DNA from: Microbispora sp. H13382
GTDB taxonomy: Bacteria; Actinomycetota; Actinomycetes; Streptosporangiales; Streptosporangiaceae
Direction: 5' to 3'
Assembly (NCBI RefSeq): GCF_014161445.1
Contig: NZ_JABBXA010000006.1
Span: forward strand, 186,001-250,000
DNA: 64,000 bases
This document shows positions 19,757 to 27,567 of the stretch, piece after piece. Position numbers and translations under genes: made by a program. Position 1 is the first letter of the stretch. Every line of letters starts with the position of its first letter. Below the pieces are notes generated by a model that saw nothing but the letters and a program-made list of their open reading frames with translations, had not been told where the DNA came from and did not search any database.

Positions 19757-20563
19757 TTGACCGAACCCGCGCGGGTGCTGCACGCCCGCCTGCACCTGCT
19801 CGACCGGCAGGTCGTCAGGGAGAGCGACGACCGCCTGCTGTGCAAGGTGGACGACCTGGAGATGCGGCCCGGTGACCGGCCGTACGTCACCGCGATCCTG
19901 TCGGGCCCGCTCGCGCTCGGCCCGCGGCTCGGCGGCCTGCCGGGATGGCTGATGACGGAGACCGACCGGCTCTTCCGGCGGGAGGAGCGGCCGGGGCCGT
20001 ACCGCATCGAGATGAGCCTGGTGACCGAGATCGGCAGTGCCGTACGGGTGGCCGGCCACCGGCAGGACCTGGCGCTGGAGCGCTGGCTGACCAGGAACGT
20101 GGTCGGCCGGATCCCGGGAGCGGCAGGGACGGAGGAACAGGGTGATCCCGAAAGCGGCGCACGGGATGCGCCGGAGAAGGCGCTCCGGGTGCGGGAGCGG
20201 GGGGAGGACAGGCCGGACGCCATGCGGCTCGGCGGGCTGCTCGGCCGTACGGTCCGCGGCCCGTCGGGGGAGGCCGCCGGTGACACCGTGGACGTCCGCC
20301 TCGTCCAGGACGGGCCGCTGCTGGCCGGGGTCCATCATGCGTTCCGGGCGGCCGGGCTGCTGATCGCCCGGCGGCGGGCCGGGCGGCTCTTCGGGTACGA
20401 GCGCGGCCCCGGGCTGTGGCGGCCGTCGCTGCTGGGCGCCCTCGTGCGCCGCATGCACGGCGAGATCCGCTACGCCGAATGGGACCAGATCGAGTCGCTC
20501 GACGACGAGGAGGTCAGGCTTGGGGTCCCCTGGGAACGGCTGCGGTCGACGGCCGATCTCTGA
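19757..20563 (+). CDS. PRC-barrel-like protein linked to the Nramp gene
   Basis: A 268-residue soluble protein starting at TTG 19757 behind GGAGGTGAGG. The N-terminal part (LHLLDRQVVRESDDRLLCKVDDLEM, about 12-36, here split by no gap) has the look of a PRC-barrel, and a second barrel-like segment appears near the C-terminus (RYAEWDQIESLDDEEVRL). Such domains often accompany metal or magnesium transporters. It probably works with the upstream transporter; the role is inferred from context. Confidence 0.6.
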   Translation: MTEPARVLHARLHLLDRQVVRESDDRLLCKVDDLEMRPGDRPYVTAILSGPLALGPRLGGLPGWLMTETDRLFRREERPGPYRIEMSLVTEIGSAVRVAGHRQDLALERWLTRNVVGRIPGAAGTEEQGDPESGARDAPEKALRVRERGEDRPDAMRLGGLLGRTVRGPSGEAAGDTVDVRLVQDGPLLAGVHHAFRAAGLLIARRRAGRLFGYERGPGLWRPSLLGALVRRMHGEIRYAEWDQIESLDDEEVRLGVPWERLRSTADL

Positions 20564-20588
20564 TTGATCCCGTCGCGTGGGGGGTGAA

Positions 20589-21368
20589 ATGGCGGGAAAT
20601 AAGGTCGAGGGCATGACTCTCGCTGCTGCTTTCGGGGCGATGCTGCGCACGGCGGACGGTGTCCGCATCGACGCGGCGCACACGCCCAACGGCTCACTCG
20701 ATCTCGGCATCGTGGTCGCGCACGGCTTCACCGGAACGTGGAGGGGGCCGGACACCCGGCGCATCGTGCACGTCCTGTCGCGGTTCGGCGGCGTGGTGTC
20801 CTTCGACTTCCGGGGCCACGGACGCTCCGGCGGTCGGTCCACGGTGGGCGACCTGGAGGTCCTCGACGTGGACGCGGCGGTCAAGCACGCCCGCTCGATC
20901 GGCTACCGGCGCATCGCCACCGTCGGCTTCTCGATGGGCGCCGCCGTGGTCGTGCGGCACGCCGCGCTGCAGCGGGGGGTGGACGGGGTGGTGTCGGTGA
21001 GCGGCCCGGCCCGCTGGTACTACCGCGGCACCAAACCCATGCGGCAGGTCCACTGGGCGATCGAACGCTGGCACGGGCGGCTGGCGGCCCGGCTGGTCAA
21101 GCGGACCCGGATCGCGGGCGGCGGATGGAACCCCGTCCCGCTCCCGCCGTACGAGGCGGCGGCGCTGGTCGCGCCCACGCCGCTGCTGATCGTGCACGGT
21201 GACCACGACCCGTTCTTCCCCCTCGAGCACGCCCACCAGCTGTACGAGTGCGCGGCCGAGCCGAAGGAGCTGTGGGTGGAGCCGGGGTACGGCCACGCGG
21301 AGGCGGCGGCCACCCCTGACCTGGTCCGCAAAATCGGTCAGTGGATCTCGCGAACCAAATCCCCATAA
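20589..21368 (+). CDS. alpha/beta hydrolase
   Basis: A protein of about 259 residues with the alpha/beta-hydrolase core. The oxyanion region is VVAHGFTG, the nucleophile elbow is GFSMGAA, the acid is probably Asp in HGDHDPF, and the histidine is in GYGHAEA. The substrate cannot be predicted. ATG 20589 follows a GGGGGTG site; ATG 20613 is an alternative. A strong terminator lies beyond its stop. Confidence 0.85.
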   Translation: MAGNKVEGMTLAAAFGAMLRTADGVRIDAAHTPNGSLDLGIVVAHGFTGTWRGPDTRRIVHVLSRFGGVVSFDFRGHGRSGGRSTVGDLEVLDVDAAVKHARSIGYRRIATVGFSMGAAVVVRHAALQRGVDGVVSVSGPARWYYRGTKPMRQVHWAIERWHGRLAARLVKRTRIAGGGWNPVPLPPYEAAALVAPTPLLIVHGDHDPFFPLEHAHQLYECAAEPKELWVEPGYGHAEAAATPDLVRKIGQWISRTKSP

Positions 21369-21435
21369 GGGTCGTCTATGAGGGTTGTGCGGATCCGGAA
21401 CTCCCCGATCCACACCGCCGATTGGGGGATCGGCG

Positions 21436-21454
21436 CACACCCTCACCGGGTGTG
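21436..21454. terminator. small hairpin after the hydrolase gene
   Basis: A perfect 7-bp stem (21436-21442 with 21448-21454) with a 5-nt loop, 67 nt after the hydrolase stop. Confidence 0.4.
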
Positions 21455-21488
21455 GCCCAGCGTCGCGGGGGCGCGCTGGGCGGTTTCA

Positions 21489-21524
21489 CCGGCCCGGTAC
21501 GGCACGCATGCCGTACCGGGCCGG
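21489..21524. terminator. strong bidirectional terminator hairpin
   Basis: A perfect 16-bp stem (21489-21504 with 21509-21524) closes a 4-nt loop between the convergent hydrolase and aldehyde dehydrogenase genes. It can serve both strands. Confidence 0.8.
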
Positions 21525-21536
21525 AGGGACGCGTTG

Positions 21537-21564
21537 TTTCAGCTCACGCGTTTCAGCTCACGCG
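21537..21564. repeat. 14-bp tandem duplication
   Basis: Two perfect adjacent copies of TTTCAGCTCACGCG end one base before the aldehyde dehydrogenase stop codon. No function is evident. Confidence 0.7.
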
Positions 21565-21565
21565 T

Positions 21566-23002
21566 TCAGCCCAGCCGGGCGATCGACTTGGTCTCCAGGT
21601 AGGCCGACAGGCCCTCGGGGCCGAGCTCCCGGCCCAGGCCGCTGGCCTTGAAGCCGCCGAACGGCGTGTTCGGGTCGAGCGTGTGCATCACGTTGACGCC
21701 GTACGTGCCGGTGCGCACCCGGCGGGCGACGTCCACCCCGTGATCGGTGTCGGCGGTCCAGACCGAGCCCGACAGGCCGTAGTCGCTGTCGTTGGCGATC
21801 CGCACCGCGTCCTCCTCGTCCTCGTACGGGATCACCGCCAGCACCGGGCCGAAGATCTCCTCACGGGCGATGCGCATGTCGTTGGTGGCCCCGGCGAAGA
21901 CGGTTGGCGCGACGTACCAGCCACGGTCGTACGGCCGGTCGAGGCCGCCGACGACCGGCTTGGCGCCCTCCTCGATGCCCGACCTGATGTAGCCCTCGAC
22001 CCGTTCCTGCTGCCGCCTGGCCACCAGCGGCCCGATCGCGGTGGCCGGGTCGGCGGGGTCGCCCACCTGCTGGCTTGTCACCATCTCGGCGACGGCCTGG
22101 ACGACCTCGTCGTAGCGGTTGCGGGAGGCGAGGATGCGGGTCTGCGCCACGCACGCCTGGCCGTTGTTCATGAGCGAGGCCATCGACAGGAAGCCCATGG
22201 CGGAGGGCAGGTCGCAGTCGTCGAGGATGATCGCCGCCGACTTGCCGCCGAGTTCGAGCGTGCAGCGCTTGAGCTGTTCGCCGCAGATCGCCGCGATCCT
22301 GCGCCCGGCGGCGGTCGAGCCGGTGAAGGCCACCTTGTCGACGCCGGGATGGGAGACCAGGTGCTCGCCCGCCTCGCGGCCGGCCGCGACGATGTTGACC
22401 ACCCCGGCCGGGATGCCGGCCTCCTTGATCATCTCGGCGAGCGGGTAGGAGTCGAGCGGCGTCTCGGGAGCGGGCTTGAGCACCACCGTGCAGCCCGCGA
22501 CGAGCGCCGGGGCCAGCTTGGTCATGGTGACGAACTGGGGGACGTTCCAGGGGACGACGGCCGCCACGACGCCGACCGGCTCGCGGCGGACGATCATCGG
22601 GCCGAACAGGCCGGGCCGCTCCTCCTCGACGGGGAACGTCGCGCCGAGACCGGCGAAATACTTGAGCATCCCCAGTGGCTGCGGAGCCTGGGCGAGCTGG
22701 GAGAACGTGATCGGAGACCCCATCTCCACCGTGATGATCTCAGCCATCTCGGCCTGACGGGCCTCGTAGATCTCCGCCAGCTGTCCCACGACCGCCGCGC
22801 GCTCGGCCATCGTCATCCGCGGCCAGGGCCCGTTGTCGAAGGCGTCCCTGGCGGCCGCGACGGCCCGGTCCATGTCGGCGGCGGTGCCGTCCGGCACCCG
22901 GCCGACGACCTCCTCACTGTGGGGGGAGATCACCTCGATCGTGCCCGTGCCCGCGGGGGCCACCCAGTCGCCCCCGATGAACAGCGTGTCGTGCTGCAGC
23001 AT
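21566..23002 (-). CDS. aldehyde dehydrogenase
   Basis: A 478-residue NAD(P)-dependent aldehyde dehydrogenase. Conserved residues are Asn153 in PWN, Glu250 in LELGGKS and the nucleophile Cys284 in NNGQACVAQ, with the cofactor loop FTGSTAAG. The substrate is unknown. ATG 23002 follows AGGAGGC and matches the family N-terminus; an in-frame start nine codons earlier is less likely. It is monocistronic, with 243 bp of divergent upstream DNA shared with a secreted protein gene. Confidence 0.93.
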   Translation of the reverse strand: MLQHDTLFIGGDWVAPAGTGTIEVISPHSEEVVGRVPDGTAADMDRAVAAARDAFDNGPWPRMTMAERAAVVGQLAEIYEARQAEMAEIITVEMGSPITFSQLAQAPQPLGMLKYFAGLGATFPVEEERPGLFGPMIVRREPVGVVAAVVPWNVPQFVTMTKLAPALVAGCTVVLKPAPETPLDSYPLAEMIKEAGIPAGVVNIVAAGREAGEHLVSHPGVDKVAFTGSTAAGRRIAAICGEQLKRCTLELGGKSAAIILDDCDLPSAMGFLSMASLMNNGQACVAQTRILASRNRYDEVVQAVAEMVTSQQVGDPADPATAIGPLVARRQQERVEGYIRSGIEEGAKPVVGGLDRPYDRGWYVAPTVFAGATNDMRIAREEIFGPVLAVIPYEDEEDAVRIANDSDYGLSGSVWTADTDHGVDVARRVRTGTYGVNVMHTLDPNTPFGGFKASGLGRELGPEGLSAYLETKSIARLG

Positions 23003-23245
23003 TGCCTGCCTCCTGATCGGGCGCGCCATCGCGCATACAGAGAGACCGAATCATGTTCTGCTCGGCCTTGGCAAGAGTGGACCCGCGAAACGGAATCGAC
23101 CCAGGTAGGCGCGCCGACGGCGAACGGGGCACGCGGGCGGAAATCCGGCCGCTGTCCGCTTTGAACCCAAGAGTTTCTCCTGTTCCGGTAGCAGACCGTA
23201 AAGATCGTCTTCTATAGTTTCGGACCGAATCCGAGTGGAGGTCGC

Positions 23246-24142
23246 GTGCGGTCGGGACGCTGGGCCAGGCTGGCGGTGGTCACCACCGCGCTGCTTGTCG
23301 CACCATCCGTCTCGGGCGCCCTCACCGCCGAGGCGGAACCGGACCAGCAGGCCAAGCTCCGCAAGCTCACCCAGGAGGCCGCCGCGCTCCAGAAGGAGTA
23401 CCGCGGCGAGATCCTCAGCCTGGAGGACGCGAAGAGGGCCGCGCAGAAGGCCTCCAGCAGGAGCAAGAAGCTGCAGGCCGACCTGCGTCTGGCCCAGCGG
23501 CAGGTGGCGGCGTTCGCGCAGTCCTCGTACATGACCGGGGGTGCGGACGCCTCGCAGCTGTTCTCCCTGTCGGCCGACCCGAGCTCGCTGGCGATGCTGT
23601 CCTATCTGGGCACCGCCAGGACCGAGCGGCTCAACAGCGTCAAGGACCTCGTCGCCAAGCAGAAGAAGGCGGCCCTCGCGGCCGCCGGCGAGATCGACAA
23701 ACTGCAGGCGCACATCAAGCAGCTCAAGTCGAGGCGCGGCGAGGTCGAGCGGCTGATGGCGAAGTACGGCTTCCAGGCGCCCGACGCCGGCAGCGGACTG
23801 ACCCAGCGCATGGTCTCGACGCGCAATGCGATCATGGGGCAGTTCCCGATGCCGTTCGGCGTCGGCTGCCTGCGCCCCGGCGACCCGGGGGAGCACGGCA
23901 AGGGCCGGGCCTGTGACTTCATGATGAGCGGCGGCGGCCGCATGCCGGACGCGGTGGCCAAGGAGCGCGGCGACGCCCTGGCCCAGTGGTGCATCCAGCA
24001 CGCGAGCGAGTACGGGATCATGTACATCATCTGGCAGCAGCGCTTCTACGACATGCGCACCGGCGCCGGATGGAGGATGATGTCCGACCGCGGCGGCATC
24101 ACCGCCAACCACTACGACCACGTTCACGTGTCGGTGCTCTGA
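23246..24142 (+). CDS. secreted coiled-coil protein with ARB_07466-like C-terminal domain
   Basis: A 298-residue exported protein: signal peptide (about 1-30), a long coiled coil (about 33-175, NlpC/P60-precursor-like), then a C-terminal domain with CLRPGDPGEHGKGRACDFM, IIWQQRFYDMR and TANHYDHVHVSV. That domain is common in actinomycete cell-surface proteins and is related in pattern to D-Ala-D-Ala/VanY-type or ARB_07466-like folds, with His/Asp residues suited to metal binding. It may act on, or bind, the cell wall. Its end overlaps the convergent GH1 gene by 19 bp. Confidence 0.8.
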   Translation: MRSGRWARLAVVTTALLVAPSVSGALTAEAEPDQQAKLRKLTQEAAALQKEYRGEILSLEDAKRAAQKASSRSKKLQADLRLAQRQVAAFAQSSYMTGGADASQLFSLSADPSSLAMLSYLGTARTERLNSVKDLVAKQKKAALAAAGEIDKLQAHIKQLKSRRGEVERLMAKYGFQAPDAGSGLTQRMVSTRNAIMGQFPMPFGVGCLRPGDPGEHGKGRACDFMMSGGGRMPDAVAKERGDALAQWCIQHASEYGIMYIIWQQRFYDMRTGAGWRMMSDRGGITANHYDHVHVSVL

Positions 24143-25404
24143 TCCTGCAGGAACTCGCGCAGCCAGTGGTAGGACGCCTTCGGCGTGCGCTCCTGGGTCT
24201 CGAAGTCGACGTGGACCAGGCCGAACCGCTGGTGGTAGCCCTCGGCCCACTCGAAGTTGTCCAGCAGCGACCAGACGAAGTAGCCCCGCAGGTCCACGTC
24301 CGCCTGCCGCATCGCCCGGATGTGGCCGTCGAGGTAGGCGATCCGCTCCTGGTCGTCCAGGCCGTCGTACGAGCAGCCGTTCTCGGTGATGTAGACGGGC
24401 GGCAGCGCGTCGCCGTACCGGTCCTTGAGGCCGTCGAGCAGTTCGCGCAGGCCGTCGGGGACGACGGGCCAGCCGAAGGCGGTGGTGGGAACGCCGGTGA
24501 TCTCCGCGAACCGGAACGGCAGGCCGTCCCCGCCGGGTCCGCCGATCCGGGTGGGGTTGTAGTAGTTGATCCCGATCCCGTCGAGGGGCTGGGCGATCGC
24601 CTCCAGATCGCCGGGTTTCACGGGGATCTCGACGCCGAACGCCGTCAGGTCGGGGTAGGCGCCGGTGAGGACCGGGTCGTTGAACAGCCGGTTGTGCAGG
24701 ATGTCGTAGGTCTCGGCGGCGGCCAGGTCCTCCGGGGAGTCCGAGGCGGGCCGGACCGGGGTGCAGTTGTTGGTGATCAGCACCTGCTGCGCGCCGGCCG
24801 CGCGCAGCGCCTGCGTGGCCAGGCCGTGCCCGAGCAACTGGTGGTGGGCCACCGGCAGCGCGTCGAACATGAGCGCCCTGCCCGGGGCGTGGATGCCCAG
24901 GCCGTATCCCTCCACCATGTGGACGAACGGCTCGTTGAGCGTGATCCACATGCGTACGCGGTCGGCCAGCCGTTCTGCCACGACGGCGGCGTAGTCGGCG
25001 AAACGGCGGGAGGTGTCGCGGCTGAGCCAGCCGCCCTCGTCCTCCAGCGCCTGCGGCAGGTCCCAGTGGAAGAGCGTCGGCACCGGAGTGATGCCGTTCT
25101 CGCACAGCGCGTCCACAAGACGGTCGTAGAAGTCGAGCCCGGCCTGGTTGACCGGGCCGCAGCCAGTGGGCATGACCCGCGGCCAGGCGATGGAGAAGCG
25201 GTAGGCGTTGACGCCGAGGCCGGCCATCAGCGCCACGTCCTCGGCGTAACGGTGGTAGTGGTCGCAGGCCACGTCGCCCGTGTGCCCGTCGCGGACCCTG
25301 CCGGGGGTGTGCGAGAAGGTGTCCCAGATGGAGGGCCCTCTGCCGTCCTCCGCGGCCGCCCCTTCGATCTGGTAGGACGCGGTGGCCGTACCCCAGAGGA
25401 ACAT
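24124..25404 (-). CDS. GH1 family beta-glucosidase
   Basis: A 426-residue glycoside hydrolase family 1 enzyme without a signal peptide, so intracellular. The acid/base is Glu158 in TLNEP and the nucleophile is Glu341 in ITENG; the aglycone/glycone segments FLWGTATASYQIEGA and WSLLDNFEWAEGY are intact. It probably hydrolyses imported beta-glucosides such as cellobiose. It is divergent from a TetR gene with a palindrome between them, suggesting local control. Confidence 0.93.
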   Translation of the reverse strand: MFLWGTATASYQIEGAAAEDGRGPSIWDTFSHTPGRVRDGHTGDVACDHYHRYAEDVALMAGLGVNAYRFSIAWPRVMPTGCGPVNQAGLDFYDRLVDALCENGITPVPTLFHWDLPQALEDEGGWLSRDTSRRFADYAAVVAERLADRVRMWITLNEPFVHMVEGYGLGIHAPGRALMFDALPVAHHQLLGHGLATQALRAAGAQQVLITNNCTPVRPASDSPEDLAAAETYDILHNRLFNDPVLTGAYPDLTAFGVEIPVKPGDLEAIAQPLDGIGINYYNPTRIGGPGGDGLPFRFAEITGVPTTAFGWPVVPDGLRELLDGLKDRYGDALPPVYITENGCSYDGLDDQERIAYLDGHIRAMRQADVDLRGYFVWSLLDNFEWAEGYHQRFGLVHVDFETQERTPKASYHWLREFLQDQSTDT

Positions 25405-25421
25405 GATGCCGCCTCTCTCCG

Positions 25422-25446
25422 CTAATATGAGCAGAACTCATGTTAG
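25422..25446. promoter_or_regulatory. probable TetR operator
   Basis: Inverted repeat CTAATATGAG (25422-25431) and CTCATGTTAG (25437-25446), one mismatch, 5-bp spacer. It sits in the 76-bp gap between the GH1 and TetR genes, 17 bp before the GH1 start and 34 bp before the TetR start. Confidence 0.65.
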
Positions 25447-25480
25447 TCCGGATGCCCGTGAAGCGGGAGAGAATGGCGGA

Positions 25481-26125
25481 ATGACCACAGGGGGAGTGCT
25501 GCGCCGCCGGCCCACCCAGCGCCGCAGTCAGGAGCGGGTCGAGCGCATGCTGGACGAGTGTGCCCAGCTGCTCGACGAGGCGGGGTACGCGGCCCTGACG
25601 ACCAAGGAGGTCGCCCGCCGGGCCGAGGTGCCGATCGGGACCTTCTACCAGTTCTTCACCGACAAGCAGAGCCTGGTCCGCGCGCTCGCGCTGCGGAACC
25701 TGGAGGCGTACCTGGACCGGATCGCGTCCCGGCTGACCGCCGCGCCGCTGTCCGACTGGACCGACGCCGTGGACCTGGTCGTCGACGAGTTCGTACGGAT
25801 GAAACGGACCACGCCCGGCTTCGGCGTGGTGGACTTCGGCGAGGTGCTCGCCGCTCCCGGCGGTCCGGCCCTGCCCGGCACCCAGCGGATGCTCGACGAG
25901 GCCCTGGAGAACAACGTCGTCGTGGCCGACCGGCTGCGCTCCCTCGTGGTGGAGTCGCTCGGGGTGGCGCCGGGCGACGACCTGTCGCGCGCCTTCGTGG
26001 TCGCCGTGGAGGCCGCCGACGCCGTGCTCAAGCTGGCCTTCCGCGCCCACCCCGAGGGCGACCCCGACCTCATCGCCGAGTGCAAACGCCTCGTCCGCCG
26101 CTACCTCTCCGACCACCTCGCCTGA
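25481..26125 (+). CDS. TetR-family regulator
   Basis: A 214-residue one-component regulator. The N-terminal helix-turn-helix reads YAALTTKEVARRAEVPIGTF and YQFFTDKQSLV; the C-terminal ligand domain is all-helical. ATG 25481 is used, because an earlier in-frame start would lie in the divergent GH1 gene and operator. It probably represses itself and the GH1 gene. Confidence 0.88.
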   Translation: MTTGGVLRRRPTQRRSQERVERMLDECAQLLDEAGYAALTTKEVARRAEVPIGTFYQFFTDKQSLVRALALRNLEAYLDRIASRLTAAPLSDWTDAVDLVVDEFVRMKRTTPGFGVVDFGEVLAAPGGPALPGTQRMLDEALENNVVVADRLRSLVVESLGVAPGDDLSRAFVVAVEAADAVLKLAFRAHPEGDPDLIAECKRLVRRYLSDHLA

Positions 26126-26193
26126 GCCGCTTCGGTCCTCGCGCGCTACGGCCATGCCCGCGCGCCACAGCGATCTGCCGGCGTGAAGTCTTG

Positions 26194-26230
26194 AAACGAT
26201 ATCTTTTCGACGTGTCAGATAGTATCGTTT
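26194..26230. promoter_or_regulatory. inverted repeat upstream of vapBC
   Basis: AAACGATA at 26194-26201 is matched by TATCGTTT at 26223-26230 across 21 bp. It ends 25 bp before the vapB start, in an AT-richer segment than its surroundings. VapB-VapC complexes normally bind such sites to autoregulate; binding here is inferred. Confidence 0.55.
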
Positions 26231-26255
26231 TAGTCTGGCTGGAGGAGGTGCTCGG

Positions 26256-26498
26256 ATGAGTCGAACTGTCATCGATCTAGACGACGACATGGTTGCCGAG
26301 GCCATGCGGATCTACGGCACCAGAACTAAGGCCAAGGCGGTGCGGATGGCCATGGAGGAGGCCGTGAAGCGACGTCTGCGACTGGAACTGGCCGAATCGA
26401 TCAAGAGCGGAGAGCTCGACCTCAGCGAGATCGTGGAGAAGACCGGTCCCCGCAATGCGGACGGCACGCTCCAGCGTTCCTCGAAGGGCGCTGCGTGA
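26256..26498 (+). CDS. vapB: VapB-type antitoxin
   Basis: An 80-residue type II antitoxin. The N-terminus SRTVIDLDDDMVAEAMRIYG is the ribbon-helix-helix DNA-binding part of VapB (DUF2191-like) proteins, and the variable C-terminal half would bind the toxin. A good site GGAGGAG precedes ATG 26256. It overlaps vapC by 4 nt (GTGA). Confidence 0.88.
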   Translation: MSRTVIDLDDDMVAEAMRIYGTRTKAKAVRMAMEEAVKRRLRLELAESIKSGELDLSEIVEKTGPRNADGTLQRSSKGAA

Positions 26499-26911
26499 CC
26501 GACTATCTGGTCGACAAGTCCGCGCTCGCTCGCTGGGGCAACCCACCGGTTGCGCAGGTGCTTGACGAACTCAGCGATCGTGGTCTGCTCGCCACCTGCG
26601 CCGCGATCGAGTGGGAGATGGTCTACAGCGCCAGGAACAAGCCCGACATGGCGCGTATTCGTTTTCTCCTGCGCGGGTTCAACTACCTCTACTGCGGTGA
26701 CGAGATCTTCGACCGTGTCCTCGACGTTCAGAGTGATGCCCTGGACCGTGGTTTCCACCGAGGGCTTTCTATGGCAGATCTGATCATCGCCGCCGTCGCC
26801 GAACGGCACCGCGCTGTGGTGCTTCATTACGATGGCGACTTCGACATGATCGCTTCAATCACAGGCCAGCACACTCAGTGGGTTGTAGAGCCAGGAACGG
26901 CCGACCGCTGA
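26495..26911 (+). CDS. vapC: VapC-type PIN-domain toxin
   Basis: A 138-residue PIN-domain ribonuclease. Acidic active-site residues are visible: Asp7 (VDKSA), Glu39 or Glu41 (AIEWE), Asp95 (MADLIIAA) and Asp113/115 (YDGDFD). VapC toxins cut tRNA or rRNA when free of VapB. GTG 26495 overlaps the vapB stop. It appears intact. Confidence 0.9.
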   Translation: MTDYLVDKSALARWGNPPVAQVLDELSDRGLLATCAAIEWEMVYSARNKPDMARIRFLLRGFNYLYCGDEIFDRVLDVQSDALDRGFHRGLSMADLIIAAVAERHRAVVLHYDGDFDMIASITGQHTQWVVEPGTADR

Positions 26912-26985
26912 CTACACACGTCGCGTGGGGCTCCGGCACGTCAGGCACTGTGTGAGCAGGCTCGCGGGGCCGGTCGCGGGCGCGA

Positions 26986-27129
26986 TCAGGCGGTGCCCGC
27001 GATCGCCCGGATCCCCAGCGCGGACATCAGATAGCTGAGCGCATTGAGGAATGACCATGACGACAGGGCGCAGCAGTACGGCCAGCAGCGCGCCGGCCGA
27101 GGCTGTCGGTCGCGTGACCACGTTGCCCG
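26986..27129 (-). pseudogene. remnant of an MFS transporter C-terminal region
   Basis: Reading the minus strand, one frame gives TASAGALLAVLRPVVMVI and, after a one-base shift near 27053, the other gives LNALSYLMSALGIRAIAGTA followed by TGA. Joined, these resemble the helix pair with motif LLNALSFLxSA found in MFS_3-type exporters. There is no upstream remainder, because the CopD-like gene begins at 27130. The assignment rests on a short stretch. Confidence 0.35.
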
Positions 27130-27567
27130 TCAGGTGACGGGCAGCGCGGTGGCGAGCAGGACGATGCCGACGGAGCCGACGAGCGCGGCGATCGCCATGC
27201 TTCGCGCGAACACGGCCATGCCCCTGCCGTTGGCCCACCCGTGCACCGTGGCCGCGACCATGACGAGGACGAAGAGAAGCAGCTTGGCCGACAGCGTCCG
27301 GCCGTAGCCGGGATAGGTGAGCGACTCCCACGTGACGCCCTTGTGCACCGCCATGGCGATCCCCGTGGAGACCTGCACAGGCAGGAAGAACGCCCCCGTG
27401 AACATCCCGAAGCGGCGGCCGACCTCGCGAAGCACCCGGGCGCGCTGGCCCGTGTCGAGGAGACGCCGGGCCAGCGGGAGAACGACGAGGGAGACGGTGA
27501 GCTGTCCGCCGACCCACAATGCCGCCGAGGTGACGTGCAGGAAGCGGATGACGGACCACCAGGTCAA
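27130..27567 (-). CDS. CopD-like small membrane protein
   Basis: A 145-residue protein with four hydrophobic helices. The opening WWSVIRFLHVTSAALWVGGQL, with a conserved His and a Trp-Val-Gly-Gly turn, and later HGWANG resemble CopD/DUF2269-like membrane proteins involved in copper uptake or handling. TTG 27567 overlaps the stop of the upstream cupredoxin fusion gene (TTGA), so the two are coupled. A role in supplying copper to the fusion protein is an inference. Confidence 0.65.
   Translation of the reverse strand: MTWWSVIRFLHVTSAALWVGGQLTVSLVVLPLARRLLDTGQRARVLREVGRRFGMFTGAFFLPVQVSTGIAMAVHKGVTWESLTYPGYGRTLSAKLLLFVLVMVAATVHGWANGRGMAVFARSMAIAALVGSVGIVLLATALPVT

Noticed and set aside
18154-20286. 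Long minus-strand frame opposite the lipoprotein, Nramp and PRC-barrel genes
   Set aside because: It has no recognisable domain and runs through three well-supported genes.
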